Assembly: GCA_018714445.1 (NCBI GenBank)
Contig: DVNK01000011.1
Span: forward strand, 1 to 53,904
Direction: 5' to 3'
Source of the DNA: Candidatus Fimadaptatus faecigallinarum
GTDB lineage: Bacteria; Bacillota; Clostridia; Christensenellales; Aristaeellaceae
Length of the DNA: 53,904 bases
A program made the translations under genes and the position numbers. Each line of letters opens with the position of its first letter. Positions within the stretch are counted from its first letter, which is position 1. The notes beneath the pieces were generated by a model that made no database searches, was not told the origin of the DNA, and worked only from the letters and a program-made list of their open reading frames with translations. Below, piece by piece: positions 44,121 through 51,843 of the stretch.

Positions 44121-45650
44121 TCATCTTATCTCATTGACCAGTTGAACGACCGCAGCGTGAACCTCGGCAGCAGTTTGAGCGCTTATGTCCGTAGCCGTCC
44201 GAGCGGCGGTGGCTTCATCCGCAGCGGCTACCGCCGCTTTCAGCTCGGCATATGCATCGTAGCATGCATCCTGCAACTCATTCAGTTCCTGTTTTACCCG
44301 TGCGCGCTGTTCATCCGATATGTCGCCCGTCTCCATGATATTGGACAGCGCGTCCAATGACCAGTACATCGAATCGTACCAGTTGTCAGGCAGTACACAG
44401 TAGCTGGGCTCGTCGGCATTGTCCAGATAACCGGTCGCACCTTCAGGCAGCTCGCCCTCATACGTAGCCACGGCCGTGCTGAGCTGGTAGCCCGCGTAGG
44501 TGTCGGTAGTAAGCATGGGGTAGTATGACACAAATACATTGTAGCGCCCATCATCCATGGCGACCCATTCGACAGTGTCAGTCGGACCATCCTCGCCAAA
44601 CACCTGGAATATATGCGTTTCAAGGTTGCGCGCATTGCCTATTCCATCAATTGCATAGAAGTCGACGACATCTGATATCGCCAGCTTGTCCGTCATAATT
44701 GCGGTGTTGAGCGGCACTATATTGCCGTCTGCATCGACGTTTGTTATCGCGTAATCGGCGGCCTCAGGCTCGTCAGGCGCTTCGGATTGCAGATAGTTCA
44801 GCGCGGATACCATGCGGCTGTTTGCGGTCTGACCCGCGTTGTAGGATGCAGTAAAGTCTATCGTATTGGCTTCGATGTCGCCGACAAACGTGCCCGCCTG
44901 CTGCGCCGTTTCGATTATGCCCTTGGAGGCTATTACATTGTCGGAGTCGTCCAGATCTATCAACCCTATTATCGACATGTTGGGCTCCACAAACACCAGC
45001 GTCGGGTTGAGCTTTAGCGCCATGTACTGATGGCCTGTCAGATTTTCTATATACCACGCCTCGCTGTCATCGGCTATGAACAGACCCGCTCCGCCCGCGC
45101 AACCAGCTCCATCATATATGCTTAGCAGCAGTTCAACCGCCTCGCGAGCGCTGCTCGACTCACTGAGCAGTACCGTCACTATCTCAGCTTCCTCTATGCC
45201 GGCATCTGCATATGGATCGACCGCGCACACTTCTGCCGAACCATGCAGCGTCTCGGTCGCACTTACCGTCACGCCCATCTCATTCGTGCCTGCCGCTTCA
45301 TATGGAGTGTGCGCATGCGTGCCGCCGCAGTCAGGGCACACGCCGCCCACGCCCTCACGATTGTCATCGCTGAATGCCGTGTAGGCGTAGCTGTCGCGTG
45401 TAAACTCATATTCAAAGCCATAGCAGCCCTTGTACGCTTCCCCCGCCTTGTGATTGACGGCTGGACTTACGTAGTACAGCTTGTTGTAGCTGTTTGACGC
45501 ATCCTCTGAGCGCCCAAATATCGTGGAACCATCTTCGGTCAGGTCCGAGCCTACATATATCGACGTACAGCCCAGCGCGCAACTCGCATTCAGGCACATA
45601 AACGCTGCCAGCAGCAGTACAATCCAAAGCTTCATGCCCGTTCTAGCCAC
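44121..45650 (-). CDS. pepD: secreted C69-family dipeptidase
   Basis: A 509-residue Ntn hydrolase of family C69 (PepD). A signal sequence (1-27) is followed directly by Cys28 in GCTSIYVGSDLTEDGSTIFGR-type context (shown in part). In C69 enzymes this cysteine must become the N-terminal nucleophile, so signal-peptide removal would itself activate the enzyme. Other family segments: EAAGTNEMGVTVSATET, YADAGIEEAEIVTVLLSE, GLFIADDSEAWYIEN and DNVIASKG. The C-terminal 80 residues form an Ala/Glu-rich coiled helix. The start is GTG 45650, with AAGGTGAT close ahead; ATG 45635 is an alternative. It probably trims peptides outside the cell for the nearby uptake systems. Confidence 0.9.
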   Translation of the reverse strand: MARTGMKLWIVLLLAAFMCLNASCALGCTSIYVGSDLTEDGSTIFGRSEDASNSYNKLYYVSPAVNHKAGEAYKGCYGFEYEFTRDSYAYTAFSDDNREGVGGVCPDCGGTHAHTPYEAAGTNEMGVTVSATETLHGSAEVCAVDPYADAGIEEAEIVTVLLSESSSAREAVELLLSIYDGAGCAGGAGLFIADDSEAWYIENLTGHQYMALKLNPTLVFVEPNMSIIGLIDLDDSDNVIASKGIIETAQQAGTFVGDIEANTIDFTASYNAGQTANSRMVSALNYLQSEAPDEPEAADYAITNVDADGNIVPLNTAIMTDKLAISDVVDFYAIDGIGNARNLETHIFQVFGEDGPTDTVEWVAMDDGRYNVFVSYYPMLTTDTYAGYQLSTAVATYEGELPEGATGYLDNADEPSYCVLPDNWYDSMYWSLDALSNIMETGDISDEQRARVKQELNELQDACYDAYAELKAAVAAADEATAARTATDISAQTAAEVHAAVVQLVNEIR

Positions 45651-45683
45651 ATTATCACCTTCCTTGTCATTTCATCAATCATC

Positions 45684-45712
45684 ATTGTAGCGCACAATAA
45701 CGAACTCAGCAA
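45684..45712 (-). promoter_or_regulatory. promoter of the C69 peptidase gene
   Basis: On the minus strand TTGCTG (45707-45712), a 17-base spacer and TACAAT (45684-45689). Confidence 0.6.
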
Positions 45713-45981
45713 GCCTTCCCACCGCCACGTTGCAAATTCATGCCAATAAAGCTTCGTCACTGACGCAAATTGCGGTCAATATCCGCATTGCAGCCCCACT
45801 TTTCCATTGAATATGTTTGCTTTATTGCTATGTGGTTTGGCATGCCACGCTTGCCACCAGTCCACCATAACTTTTCACGTTGCAGAAACTGTCGCGCCTA
45901 AATCGGCTGCTTATCGTCAGCAATTCGAATCAAGCTCTACATCATACCAAACATACTTTCCCGTAACATGCTGCCATGCGC

Positions 45982-46010
45982 TTGAACCACGCCGCGGGCG
46001 ATGGTATAAT
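45982..46010 (+). promoter_or_regulatory. promoter of the dinB-like operon
   Basis: TTGAAC (45982-45987), a 17-base spacer and TATAAT (46005-46010) with an extended -10 TGG. Confidence 0.8.
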
Positions 46011-46063
46011 ATAATCATCGCGGCCGGGCCAATGCGGCACTGGCGCGCTGCGGAGGTGGTCAA

Positions 46064-47335
46064 GTGGAGCAGAGCCGGTATCTGTGCATTGATTTGAAAT
46101 CGTTTTATGCGTCGGTGGAATGCGTGGAGCGCGGCCTCGATCCAATGACTACGCGCCTCGTGGTCGCCGACCCTGAGCGCTCGGACAAGACCATATGCCT
46201 TGCGGTGTCGCCCGCGCTCAGAGCGATGGGCATACCCGGACGCTGTCGCGTATTCGAGATACCGCGCAATATAGAATACATAATGGCGCCGCCGCGCATG
46301 CGCAAGTACATAGAGTATGCCGCCGAGATATACGGCATATATTTAGACTACATATCGCCGCAGGACATACACGTGTACTCGATAGACGAGGCATTCCTGG
46401 ACGTGACGCGCTATCAGCACTCGCTGGGCCGTGACGCGCGCGAAATAGCGCTGATGCTCATGGGCGAGATCCGCCGGCGGCTGGGCATACGCGCGACATG
46501 CGGCATAGGCACCAACCTGTATCTGGCGAAGGTTGCACTGGACATAACCGCCAAGCACTCGCCCGACTTCATAGGCGAGCTAAACGAGCAGTCCTACCGC
46601 GATACGCTGTGGCAGCACATGCCGCTTACCGACTTCTGGCGGATAGGTCCCGGAACCTCGCGCAAACTCAATGCGCGCGGCATAACCAATATGGGTGAAC
46701 TCGCTCACGCCGATGAGGACATGCTCTATGACATGTTCGGCGTCGACGCCGAGCTGCTTATAGATCACGCTTGGGGCCGCGAGCCGGTCACAATAGCCGA
46801 TATACAGGCATACGTACCCCGCACGAGCTGTCTGAGCAGCGGCCAGGTGCTCATGCGCGACTACTCGTTTGAAGAAGGGCGCATCATAGTGCGCGAGATG
46901 ATGGACCAAATGTGTCTGGAGATGGTGCGCAAGGGATTGGTGTGCAGTTCGGCGTCGTTGATGATCGGTTATTCGAACTCGCTGCACGCCGAGCCTGCCA
47001 AGGGAACGGCTGCGTTTGGCCGTGAGACCAGCGCCGACTGCGCCATACTGCCGGCTATGGATGCGCTGTACGATCGCATAGTTGCACATGACAAGCCCGT
47101 TCGGCGCGTGTACGTCAACTGTAACGACGTTCACCCCGCCGGCGCTCAGCAGCTGAGCATGTTCGACGCGCCGCTGCAGCGCGAACTTGAACGCGACAAT
47201 CAGCGCCAACGCGCCATACTGGACATACAGCGCCGGTATGGAAAAAACGCCGTGCTCAAGGGCATCAGCCTGTTGGACGCGGCAACCGCGCGCGAGCGCA
47301 ACCTGCAAATAGGAGGACATAAAAGTGGCGAATAG
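46064..47335 (+). CDS. Y-family DNA polymerase (DinB/UvrX-like)
   Basis: A 423-residue translesion polymerase. N-terminal YLCIDLKSFYASVE gives Asp10 and the steric-gate region (Phe14/Tyr15); YSIDEAFLDV gives the second catalytic pair Asp108-Glu109; CGIGTNLYLAKVALD and the DFWRIGPGTSRKL helix-hairpin-helix follow. QLSMF near the C-terminus is a beta-clamp-binding motif. The ERSDKTICLAVSPALRAMGIPG segment places it in the UvrX/ImpB-MucB-like group rather than classic DinB. The start is GTG 46064, with GGAGG seven bases ahead. Its last 11 bases overlap yolD, as in Bacillus uvrX-yolD operons. Confidence 0.94.
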   Translation: MEQSRYLCIDLKSFYASVECVERGLDPMTTRLVVADPERSDKTICLAVSPALRAMGIPGRCRVFEIPRNIEYIMAPPRMRKYIEYAAEIYGIYLDYISPQDIHVYSIDEAFLDVTRYQHSLGRDAREIALMLMGEIRRRLGIRATCGIGTNLYLAKVALDITAKHSPDFIGELNEQSYRDTLWQHMPLTDFWRIGPGTSRKLNARGITNMGELAHADEDMLYDMFGVDAELLIDHAWGREPVTIADIQAYVPRTSCLSSGQVLMRDYSFEEGRIIVREMMDQMCLEMVRKGLVCSSASLMIGYSNSLHAEPAKGTAAFGRETSADCAILPAMDALYDRIVAHDKPVRRVYVNCNDVHPAGAQQLSMFDAPLQRELERDNQRQRAILDIQRRYGKNAVLKGISLLDAATARERNLQIGGHKSGE

Positions 47336-47675
47336 ACCGCGCGCAAAGATGCCGGTTTCCGAGCGCGCCAAGCAATTCATGCCGTTTGCAGCAGTAAAGG
47401 GCCTGGACGAAGCCCTCCAGCAAAAGCGCCATGAGCGGGAGCTGATCCCGCGCGCCGAGCTGTCCGAGGAACAGGCCGATACGCTGAATGCGCGCCTGAG
47501 CCGCCTGCAACGCGGCATGGACGTCGCGATACGGCATTACGTGGCCGGTGAGTACGAAGTCACTCAGGGCCCGCTTGAGCAACTCGACCTGACCGCGCGG
47601 CGTTTGCGCGTAGCCGGCCGCATTATAGCTTTTGACGATATAAGCAATATAACATTAAGGAGGACGGAGCCATGA
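47325..47675 (+). CDS. YolD-like protein
   Basis: A 116-residue YolD family protein: RAKMPVSERAKQFMPFAAVKG at the N-terminus and a C-terminal beta-rich part ending RRLRVAGRIIAFDDISNI, the family pattern. YolD proteins sit next to Y-family polymerases in Gram-positives and are proposed to control them. The start is GTG 47325 with AGGAGG ahead, inside the end of the polymerase gene. Its stop overlaps the next ATG by four bases. Confidence 0.88.
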   Translation: MANRPRAKMPVSERAKQFMPFAAVKGLDEALQQKRHERELIPRAELSEEQADTLNARLSRLQRGMDVAIRHYVAGEYEVTQGPLEQLDLTARRLRVAGRIIAFDDISNITLRRTEP

Positions 47676-47905
47676 AAAGCATTCTGATAAAAGATACGAC
47701 GCGCGCTGAACGCGAACAGCTGATTGCAGAATCGTTGGGCAATATATCCGCGACCTGCGACGGCTGCGCGGCAGGGCTGGCGGACATGTATCAGCCTTAC
47801 ATAGACGGCGAAAAAGAATTGCGCGAGATCAACATGGAGTTCCGCGCACGCTACGTGACCGGCGGGGAACTGCCCGAAAGAAGCGGCTGCCCTTGGGCTG
47901 AATAA
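47672..47905 (+). CDS. 77-residue conserved small protein with CDGC motif
   Basis: It opens MKSILIKDTTRAEREQLI; CDGCAAGL (Cys29, Cys32) and a final cysteine (Cys73) could bind metal. Similar small clostridial proteins are, as I recall, often misnamed as purine biosynthesis proteins; there is no purH similarity here. It overlaps yolD by four bases (ATGA) and so is the third member of the polymerase operon. A role in damage tolerance or in regulating the polymerase is inferred only from position. Ribosome-binding site AGGAGG lies about nine bases ahead. Confidence 0.8.
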   Translation: MKSILIKDTTRAEREQLIAESLGNISATCDGCAAGLADMYQPYIDGEKELREINMEFRARYVTGGELPERSGCPWAE

Positions 47906-48234
47906 AGCCACGACCGAATGATAAACCAGGCGGGCGCTCATGCACAGCCGCATAGCGCTCAGCACATGCGGTGACCGTGATCGCGCAACAGGCACATGGG
48001 TATTGCGCCAATATAATGCATCGCGGTTAACGTATGCGCAAATTGCTCTGCGCATGTAGTGACCGCAGTTTTGCACTGGCAAGCGTTTTACGCCCACATT
48101 ATGCTCAGCGGGCTTCATAGGCATTAACGCTGTGTGTTATTGCGCACGTAACATCGCCTCACCCGCGCCTGCGCCGCGTGAAACGGTTGCAAGCAGTGGA
48201 CTTACGTCCACTGCGCAACTATGCAAACCATAAT
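47906..48234. other. intergenic region between converging operons
   Basis: No gene is supported. Apart from the GNAT terminator hairpin near its right end I see nothing definite. It is AT-richer and contains several GCGCAT/ATGCGC words. Confidence 0.5.
48193..48214 (-). terminator. 9-bp perfect hairpin after the GNAT gene
   Basis: GCAGTGGAC pairs with GTCCACTGC around a 4-base loop, with TTGC/GCAA flanking. It lies 21 bases past the stop of the minus-strand acetyltransferase gene. Confidence 0.65.
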
Positions 48235-48726
48235 TTATTCCAACGTCATTATAAAAAACTGGTTTTTGAAGTAAGCGTTGGTGACCTGAGCTACGATATC
48301 AAAGCCGCAGCGCTGATACGTCTTTATCGCTCGCCGGTTGAACGCGGCCACGCTCAGCCGGAAGCGCTGCGCATACAGCTGTGCCCGCGCATAGTCCAAG
48401 CCCAGCTGTACGAATGCACTGCCATAGCCGTGTCCGCACAGGTCAGGGCGCAGGCCCAATCCTATGTCGGCGTAACCCGGCACGTAGTCGTAATTCTCCG
48501 CAGTGGGTATGCGCGCGTCTTCGCCGAAATGGAAGTGACCTGCAACCCGCCCATCTGCATCCAGCGCAGCCAGGCAGATTCCCTCTGCGAATGCATCCGG
48601 ACGTACAGGCGGCTCAGGGGATTCGGGCCAGTTGTAAAACGCGTACTCGCCTTCGTAGCGCCATGAATGTATTTCATATAAATGGCGTTGGCGCATCGGC
48701 GTAAGCATGAGCTCGTTTATGTCCAT
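48235..48726 (-). CDS. GNAT family N-acetyltransferase (RimJ/RimL-like)
   Basis: A 163-residue acetyl-CoA-dependent transferase. The acetyl-CoA pyrophosphate loop is LRPDLCGHGYGSAF; RLSVAAFNRRAIKTYQRCGF is the typical C-terminal motif B. ATG 48726 is chosen over an upstream in-frame codon because AAGGAG lies just ahead. The target (amine, peptide or antibiotic) is unknown. It is divergent from the nitroreductase gene, with its own promoter. Confidence 0.9.
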   Translation of the reverse strand: MDINELMLTPMRQRHLYEIHSWRYEGEYAFYNWPESPEPPVRPDAFAEGICLAALDADGRVAGHFHFGEDARIPTAENYDYVPGYADIGLGLRPDLCGHGYGSAFVQLGLDYARAQLYAQRFRLSVAAFNRRAIKTYQRCGFDIVAQVTNAYFKNQFFIMTLE

Positions 48727-48792
48727 ATTGCTCCTTTCGCGCCGCGCGCGGAGCACACGGCAAGACTCTGTTCATTGTATGTGATTTAGTTA

Positions 48793-48821
48793 ATTATATC
48801 ACTGTTGACGCATTACAGCAA
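48793..48821 (-). promoter_or_regulatory. promoter of the GNAT gene
   Basis: On the minus strand TTGCTG (48816-48821), a 17-base spacer and TATAAT (48793-48798). The same -35 word is used by the C69 peptidase gene. Confidence 0.65.
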
Positions 48822-48891
48822 TAGCGTGCGCAAGTCAAAACGCTCGCTTTAAGCGCAGTAAATTCGGACAATTATTGTGGAGGGATCAAAT

Positions 48892-49410
48892 ATGGATTTC
48901 ATCGAATTGGCCCAGAACCGTTACTCCGTGCGCAGCTTTCAGAACAAGCCCATCGGTCAGCATGAGCTTGAGCTGATACTGCGCGCCGGACAGCTCGCAC
49001 CGACCGCTTGCAACCGTCAGCCGCAGCGCATACTTGTCATAAACAGCGCCGACGGGCTTGAGCGACTGCGCCGATGCACCGAGTGCCACTTTAACGCCCC
49101 CGCCGCGCTGCTGGTATGTTGCGACACTCAGGAGTGCTGGACGCGTCGCTACGATGGCAAGTCCAGCGGCGATATAGACGCCAGCATCGTCGCCACACAT
49201 ATGATGCTGGAAGCTGCGCAACTCGGCATCGGTTCGACCTGGGTAATGTACTTTAAACCGGACGCGGTGCGCAGCGAGTTCAAGCTGCCCGAAAGCGTTG
49301 AACCCGTGGCGCTGCTGATGATTGGATATCCGGCTGCCGACGCACAGCCCTCCCCCATGCACGCCCAGACCCGACCGCTCAATGAGTTGGTTGTATACAA
49401 CGCGTTTTGA
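48892..49410 (+). CDS. nitroreductase family FMN oxidoreductase
   Basis: A 172-residue FMN protein. RYSVRSFQNKPI, then LAPTACNRQPQRILVI, DIDASIVATHMMLEAAQLGIG and the GST(W/C)V-like segment are characteristic. Reduces nitro compounds, quinones or flavins with NAD(P)H; substrate unknown. ATG 48892 follows GGAGGG. Length is typical for the short clostridial type. The transglutaminase-like gene begins about 100 bases later, and the two may be co-transcribed. Confidence 0.92.
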   Translation: MDFIELAQNRYSVRSFQNKPIGQHELELILRAGQLAPTACNRQPQRILVINSADGLERLRRCTECHFNAPAALLVCCDTQECWTRRYDGKSSGDIDASIVATHMMLEAAQLGIGSTWVMYFKPDAVRSEFKLPESVEPVALLMIGYPAADAQPSPMHAQTRPLNELVVYNAF

Positions 49411-49511
49411 GCTTAGGCGCTCAGCAGAGTCCAGTCAGCGCTTCATGGCATATCGTGCTATGCGCCGACCGCCTGCATCAACGCAACCTCAACTCTAAGG
49501 AGCCGTATTGC

Positions 49512-50660
49512 ATGACCATCAAGGGATATGATATTTGCTGGCGGCGTTACGCGCTCGCGCTCGCATTGATGCTTGTATGCGCACTGGCGCTGCCGGCTCG
49601 GGCGGCTCACGAGTTCAAGTCGCTTGACGAAGCATACGAATACCTGCGCGTCTGTACTCAGCGGCGCGACGAGCGCATCGTACTTACGTTGCCAGCCAGC
49701 GCGGTAAGCGCCTATGACGACGATGAACTGCGCCTGCAGCTGGTGATGGCCGCACCGCTGCTGAGCCGGCTGCACTCGACGCATATACGCACGGCTGATT
49801 CGCTGACTTGCGAGATCACGCCCACCTACCGCGCTGGAGTGCGCATGAGCGATGCTTGGCGGTCAGGCGACCTTAGCGCGCTATCCGAGTCCGAAGTGCG
49901 GGCGCTTCAGATTGCGGTGGAGCTGGCGATAGAACTGAAGGCGCGTTATGACACCAATCTGGAGCTGGAAAAAGCGATATTCGATGAGCTATGCTCACGC
50001 CTGACCTACGTTAACAGCGCCGTATTTGCCAGTGACCATGATACCCCAATAACAACCGCAACCAACGCGCTGCTCTATGGCGAGGCCAATTGCCAGGGTT
50101 ACAGCGATGCATTCTACCTGCTGGCCAGCCTGTGCGGGATTGACGTCGGGTTCCAAAACGGATTTGACAGCCGCGGCAACTCACATCTGTGGAATACGAT
50201 ATGTCTGGACGGCAACTGGTACGCCGTGGACGTTACGGCAGGCGACTCGGGCGACAGCTCCACGGGCGAACCGCTTATCAACTACGCGCTGTTCAACGCC
50301 GGTACCGACGCCTGCGCCGGCAGCCTTAATTGGCCGACGTATTATCAGTCCGTGGAGCTTGCGCCATTTTCGGATGACAACTACTTTTTCAATGCCGGCC
50401 CGCCCAATTTCGGCAGCAGCTTCGACGATATTGAAGCATTATGCCGTTACCTATACGACCGGCGCGCCGGCTATGGCGCCACTGAGGTATACGCGCTGCT
50501 CACCAATTGCGCGGAGCTTGATCTGGAGGAATTCAATGCGACGCTGGCGCACATAGTTGAGGATGTGTACCGGCACCCGCGTGCAACGAGCTGGCGCGTA
50601 TGGTCATGGCCGCAAGGCGAGGATTCGACTTGCCTGCTACTGCGCTGGAACCAGTTCTGA
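49512..50660 (+). CDS. secreted transglutaminase-like protein
   Basis: A 382-residue exported protein. Signal peptide 1-31 (cleavage after ARA). A helical domain (about 33-165) precedes a transglutaminase-like core: EANCQGYSDAFYLLASLCG (Cys194), SHLWN (His225) and WYAVDVT (Asp240) form the Cys-His-Asp triad. Bacterial members are usually proteases or crosslinkers acting on the cell surface. ATG 49512 follows AAGGAG by about ten bases. It lies 42 bases before the S66 peptidase gene, probably in one operon. Confidence 0.87.
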   Translation: MTIKGYDICWRRYALALALMLVCALALPARAAHEFKSLDEAYEYLRVCTQRRDERIVLTLPASAVSAYDDDELRLQLVMAAPLLSRLHSTHIRTADSLTCEITPTYRAGVRMSDAWRSGDLSALSESEVRALQIAVELAIELKARYDTNLELEKAIFDELCSRLTYVNSAVFASDHDTPITTATNALLYGEANCQGYSDAFYLLASLCGIDVGFQNGFDSRGNSHLWNTICLDGNWYAVDVTAGDSGDSSTGEPLINYALFNAGTDACAGSLNWPTYYQSVELAPFSDDNYFFNAGPPNFGSSFDDIEALCRYLYDRRAGYGATEVYALLTNCAELDLEEFNATLAHIVEDVYRHPRATSWRVWSWPQGEDSTCLLLRWNQF

Positions 50661-50702
50661 CATATAAATACGGCGGCCCGACCGCCTTGAGGAGGTAAAC
50701 AG

Positions 50703-51593
50703 ATGATAGCGCCACCTTTGAAGCCTGGCGGAACCATAGGAATGTGTTCGCCTAGCAGTCTGGTAGACGAGGAATACTTGCGCACTGTGCTTGAACCGGC
50801 AGTACGTCGCCAGGGGTTCATATTGCGCCCGGCGAAAAACATATGCGCCAGGACTCACGGCTACCTGGCGTCGCCCGAAGAGCGCGGCGCAGATCTAAAT
50901 GAACTTGTGGCCGACAAACAGGTAGGATTGATATTGTTCGGTGGCGGCGAGGGCAGCAATGAGCTGCTGCCGTATATCGACTTTGACGCAATCAAAAGCG
51001 CGCCACGGCGAATATCCAGTTACAGCGACGGAACCACGATACTGAACGCGATCTGGGCGCGCACTGGACTTGAAACATATTACGGTTGGACGCCGCATTT
51101 ATTCGAGGATCTGCGACTGTATGACTACCGCAATTTCCAGAACATGCTGATGCGCGACAAAGCAGTCCGACACGAACACAACAGCGAATGGGTAACACTG
51201 CACGGCGGCAAGGCGAGCGGAGTGCTGGTTGGAGGGTACTCGCGCAACTTTGCACTGCTGCTGGGCAGCGCATACTTCCCCATTGACCTGAATCAGTCAT
51301 ATGTGCTGTTTCTGGAAGACCATGCAAGCTTTGGCAATGTAGATTATGTAAGCGCAATGCTTACGCATATCGAGCAGCATCCGTTCATAGACAGCGTGAC
51401 CGGCCTGTTGTTCGGTCACTACTCGAAGCCGCGGTCGCAACAACTGCTTGAGCGGTTGGAGCGCTTTGGCCAGGCGCACAACGTGCCAGTCGTATACTGT
51501 GACGATTTCGGCCACGGTGTCAACCATGCTATACTGCCCATAGGCCATACGGCTGAATTGGATGCGGATGCGCAGGAGCTGATATATTTATAA
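50703..51593 (+). CDS. S66 family LD-carboxypeptidase-like protein
   Basis: A 296-residue member of the LdcA/MccF family, which cuts the L,D peptide bond of muropeptides or of microcin C-like compounds. GGTIGMCSPSS at the N-terminus; LFGGGEGSNELLPYIDFD; nucleophile Ser in SSYSDGTT (family: GYSDxT); Glu in VLFLED; His in GHGVNHAILPIGHTAELD. The first Gly of the nucleophile motif is replaced by Ser, a mild deviation. ATG 50703 follows GAGGAGG. No signal peptide, so it acts in the cytoplasm, probably on recycled cell wall. Confidence 0.9.
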   Translation: MIAPPLKPGGTIGMCSPSSLVDEEYLRTVLEPAVRRQGFILRPAKNICARTHGYLASPEERGADLNELVADKQVGLILFGGGEGSNELLPYIDFDAIKSAPRRISSYSDGTTILNAIWARTGLETYYGWTPHLFEDLRLYDYRNFQNMLMRDKAVRHEHNSEWVTLHGGKASGVLVGGYSRNFALLLGSAYFPIDLNQSYVLFLEDHASFGNVDYVSAMLTHIEQHPFIDSVTGLLFGHYSKPRSQQLLERLERFGQAHNVPVVYCDDFGHGVNHAILPIGHTAELDADAQELIYL

Positions 51594-51602
51594 TCGCGCG
51601 GT

Positions 51603-51647
51603 TACAACATAGCGAGCGTCACCAAACACGACGCTCGCTATGTTGTA
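51603..51647 (+). terminator. 18-bp perfect hairpin between converging genes
   Basis: The arm at 51603-51620 (TACAACATAGCGAGCGTC) is perfectly complementary to 51630-51647, with a 9-base loop. It starts about 10 bases after the S66 gene stop. No U-tract; could stop transcription from either side. Confidence 0.75.
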
Positions 51648-51843
51648 TATAATCCATGATGTCAGTCATGCGCGCGTCAACACGTGCGCTGAAGATTGCG
51701 CTCCAATTTAGCAACAACGCTTAATCAGTTTCAACATATACGTTCAATCCATTAGCAGCTGCAAGCGCAGGTTTTCCTTCAACTCATTAGCGCTGCACAA
51801 GTATGTATACCATGCGCCAATACAGCATGGCGGTTTCAATGAA

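Larger units (their letters stand above)
45651..46063. other. divergent intergenic region of 413 bases
   Basis: It carries the promoter of the C69 peptidase (45684-45712, minus) and of the dinB-like operon (45982-46010, plus). Between them is AT-richer sequence with no supported gene. No clostridial SOS box (GAAC...GTTC type) was found near the polymerase promoter. Confidence 0.6.

Noticed and set aside
45900..46060. LexA/SOS box before the Y-family polymerase
   Set aside because: No sequence close to the Gram-positive SOS box was seen.
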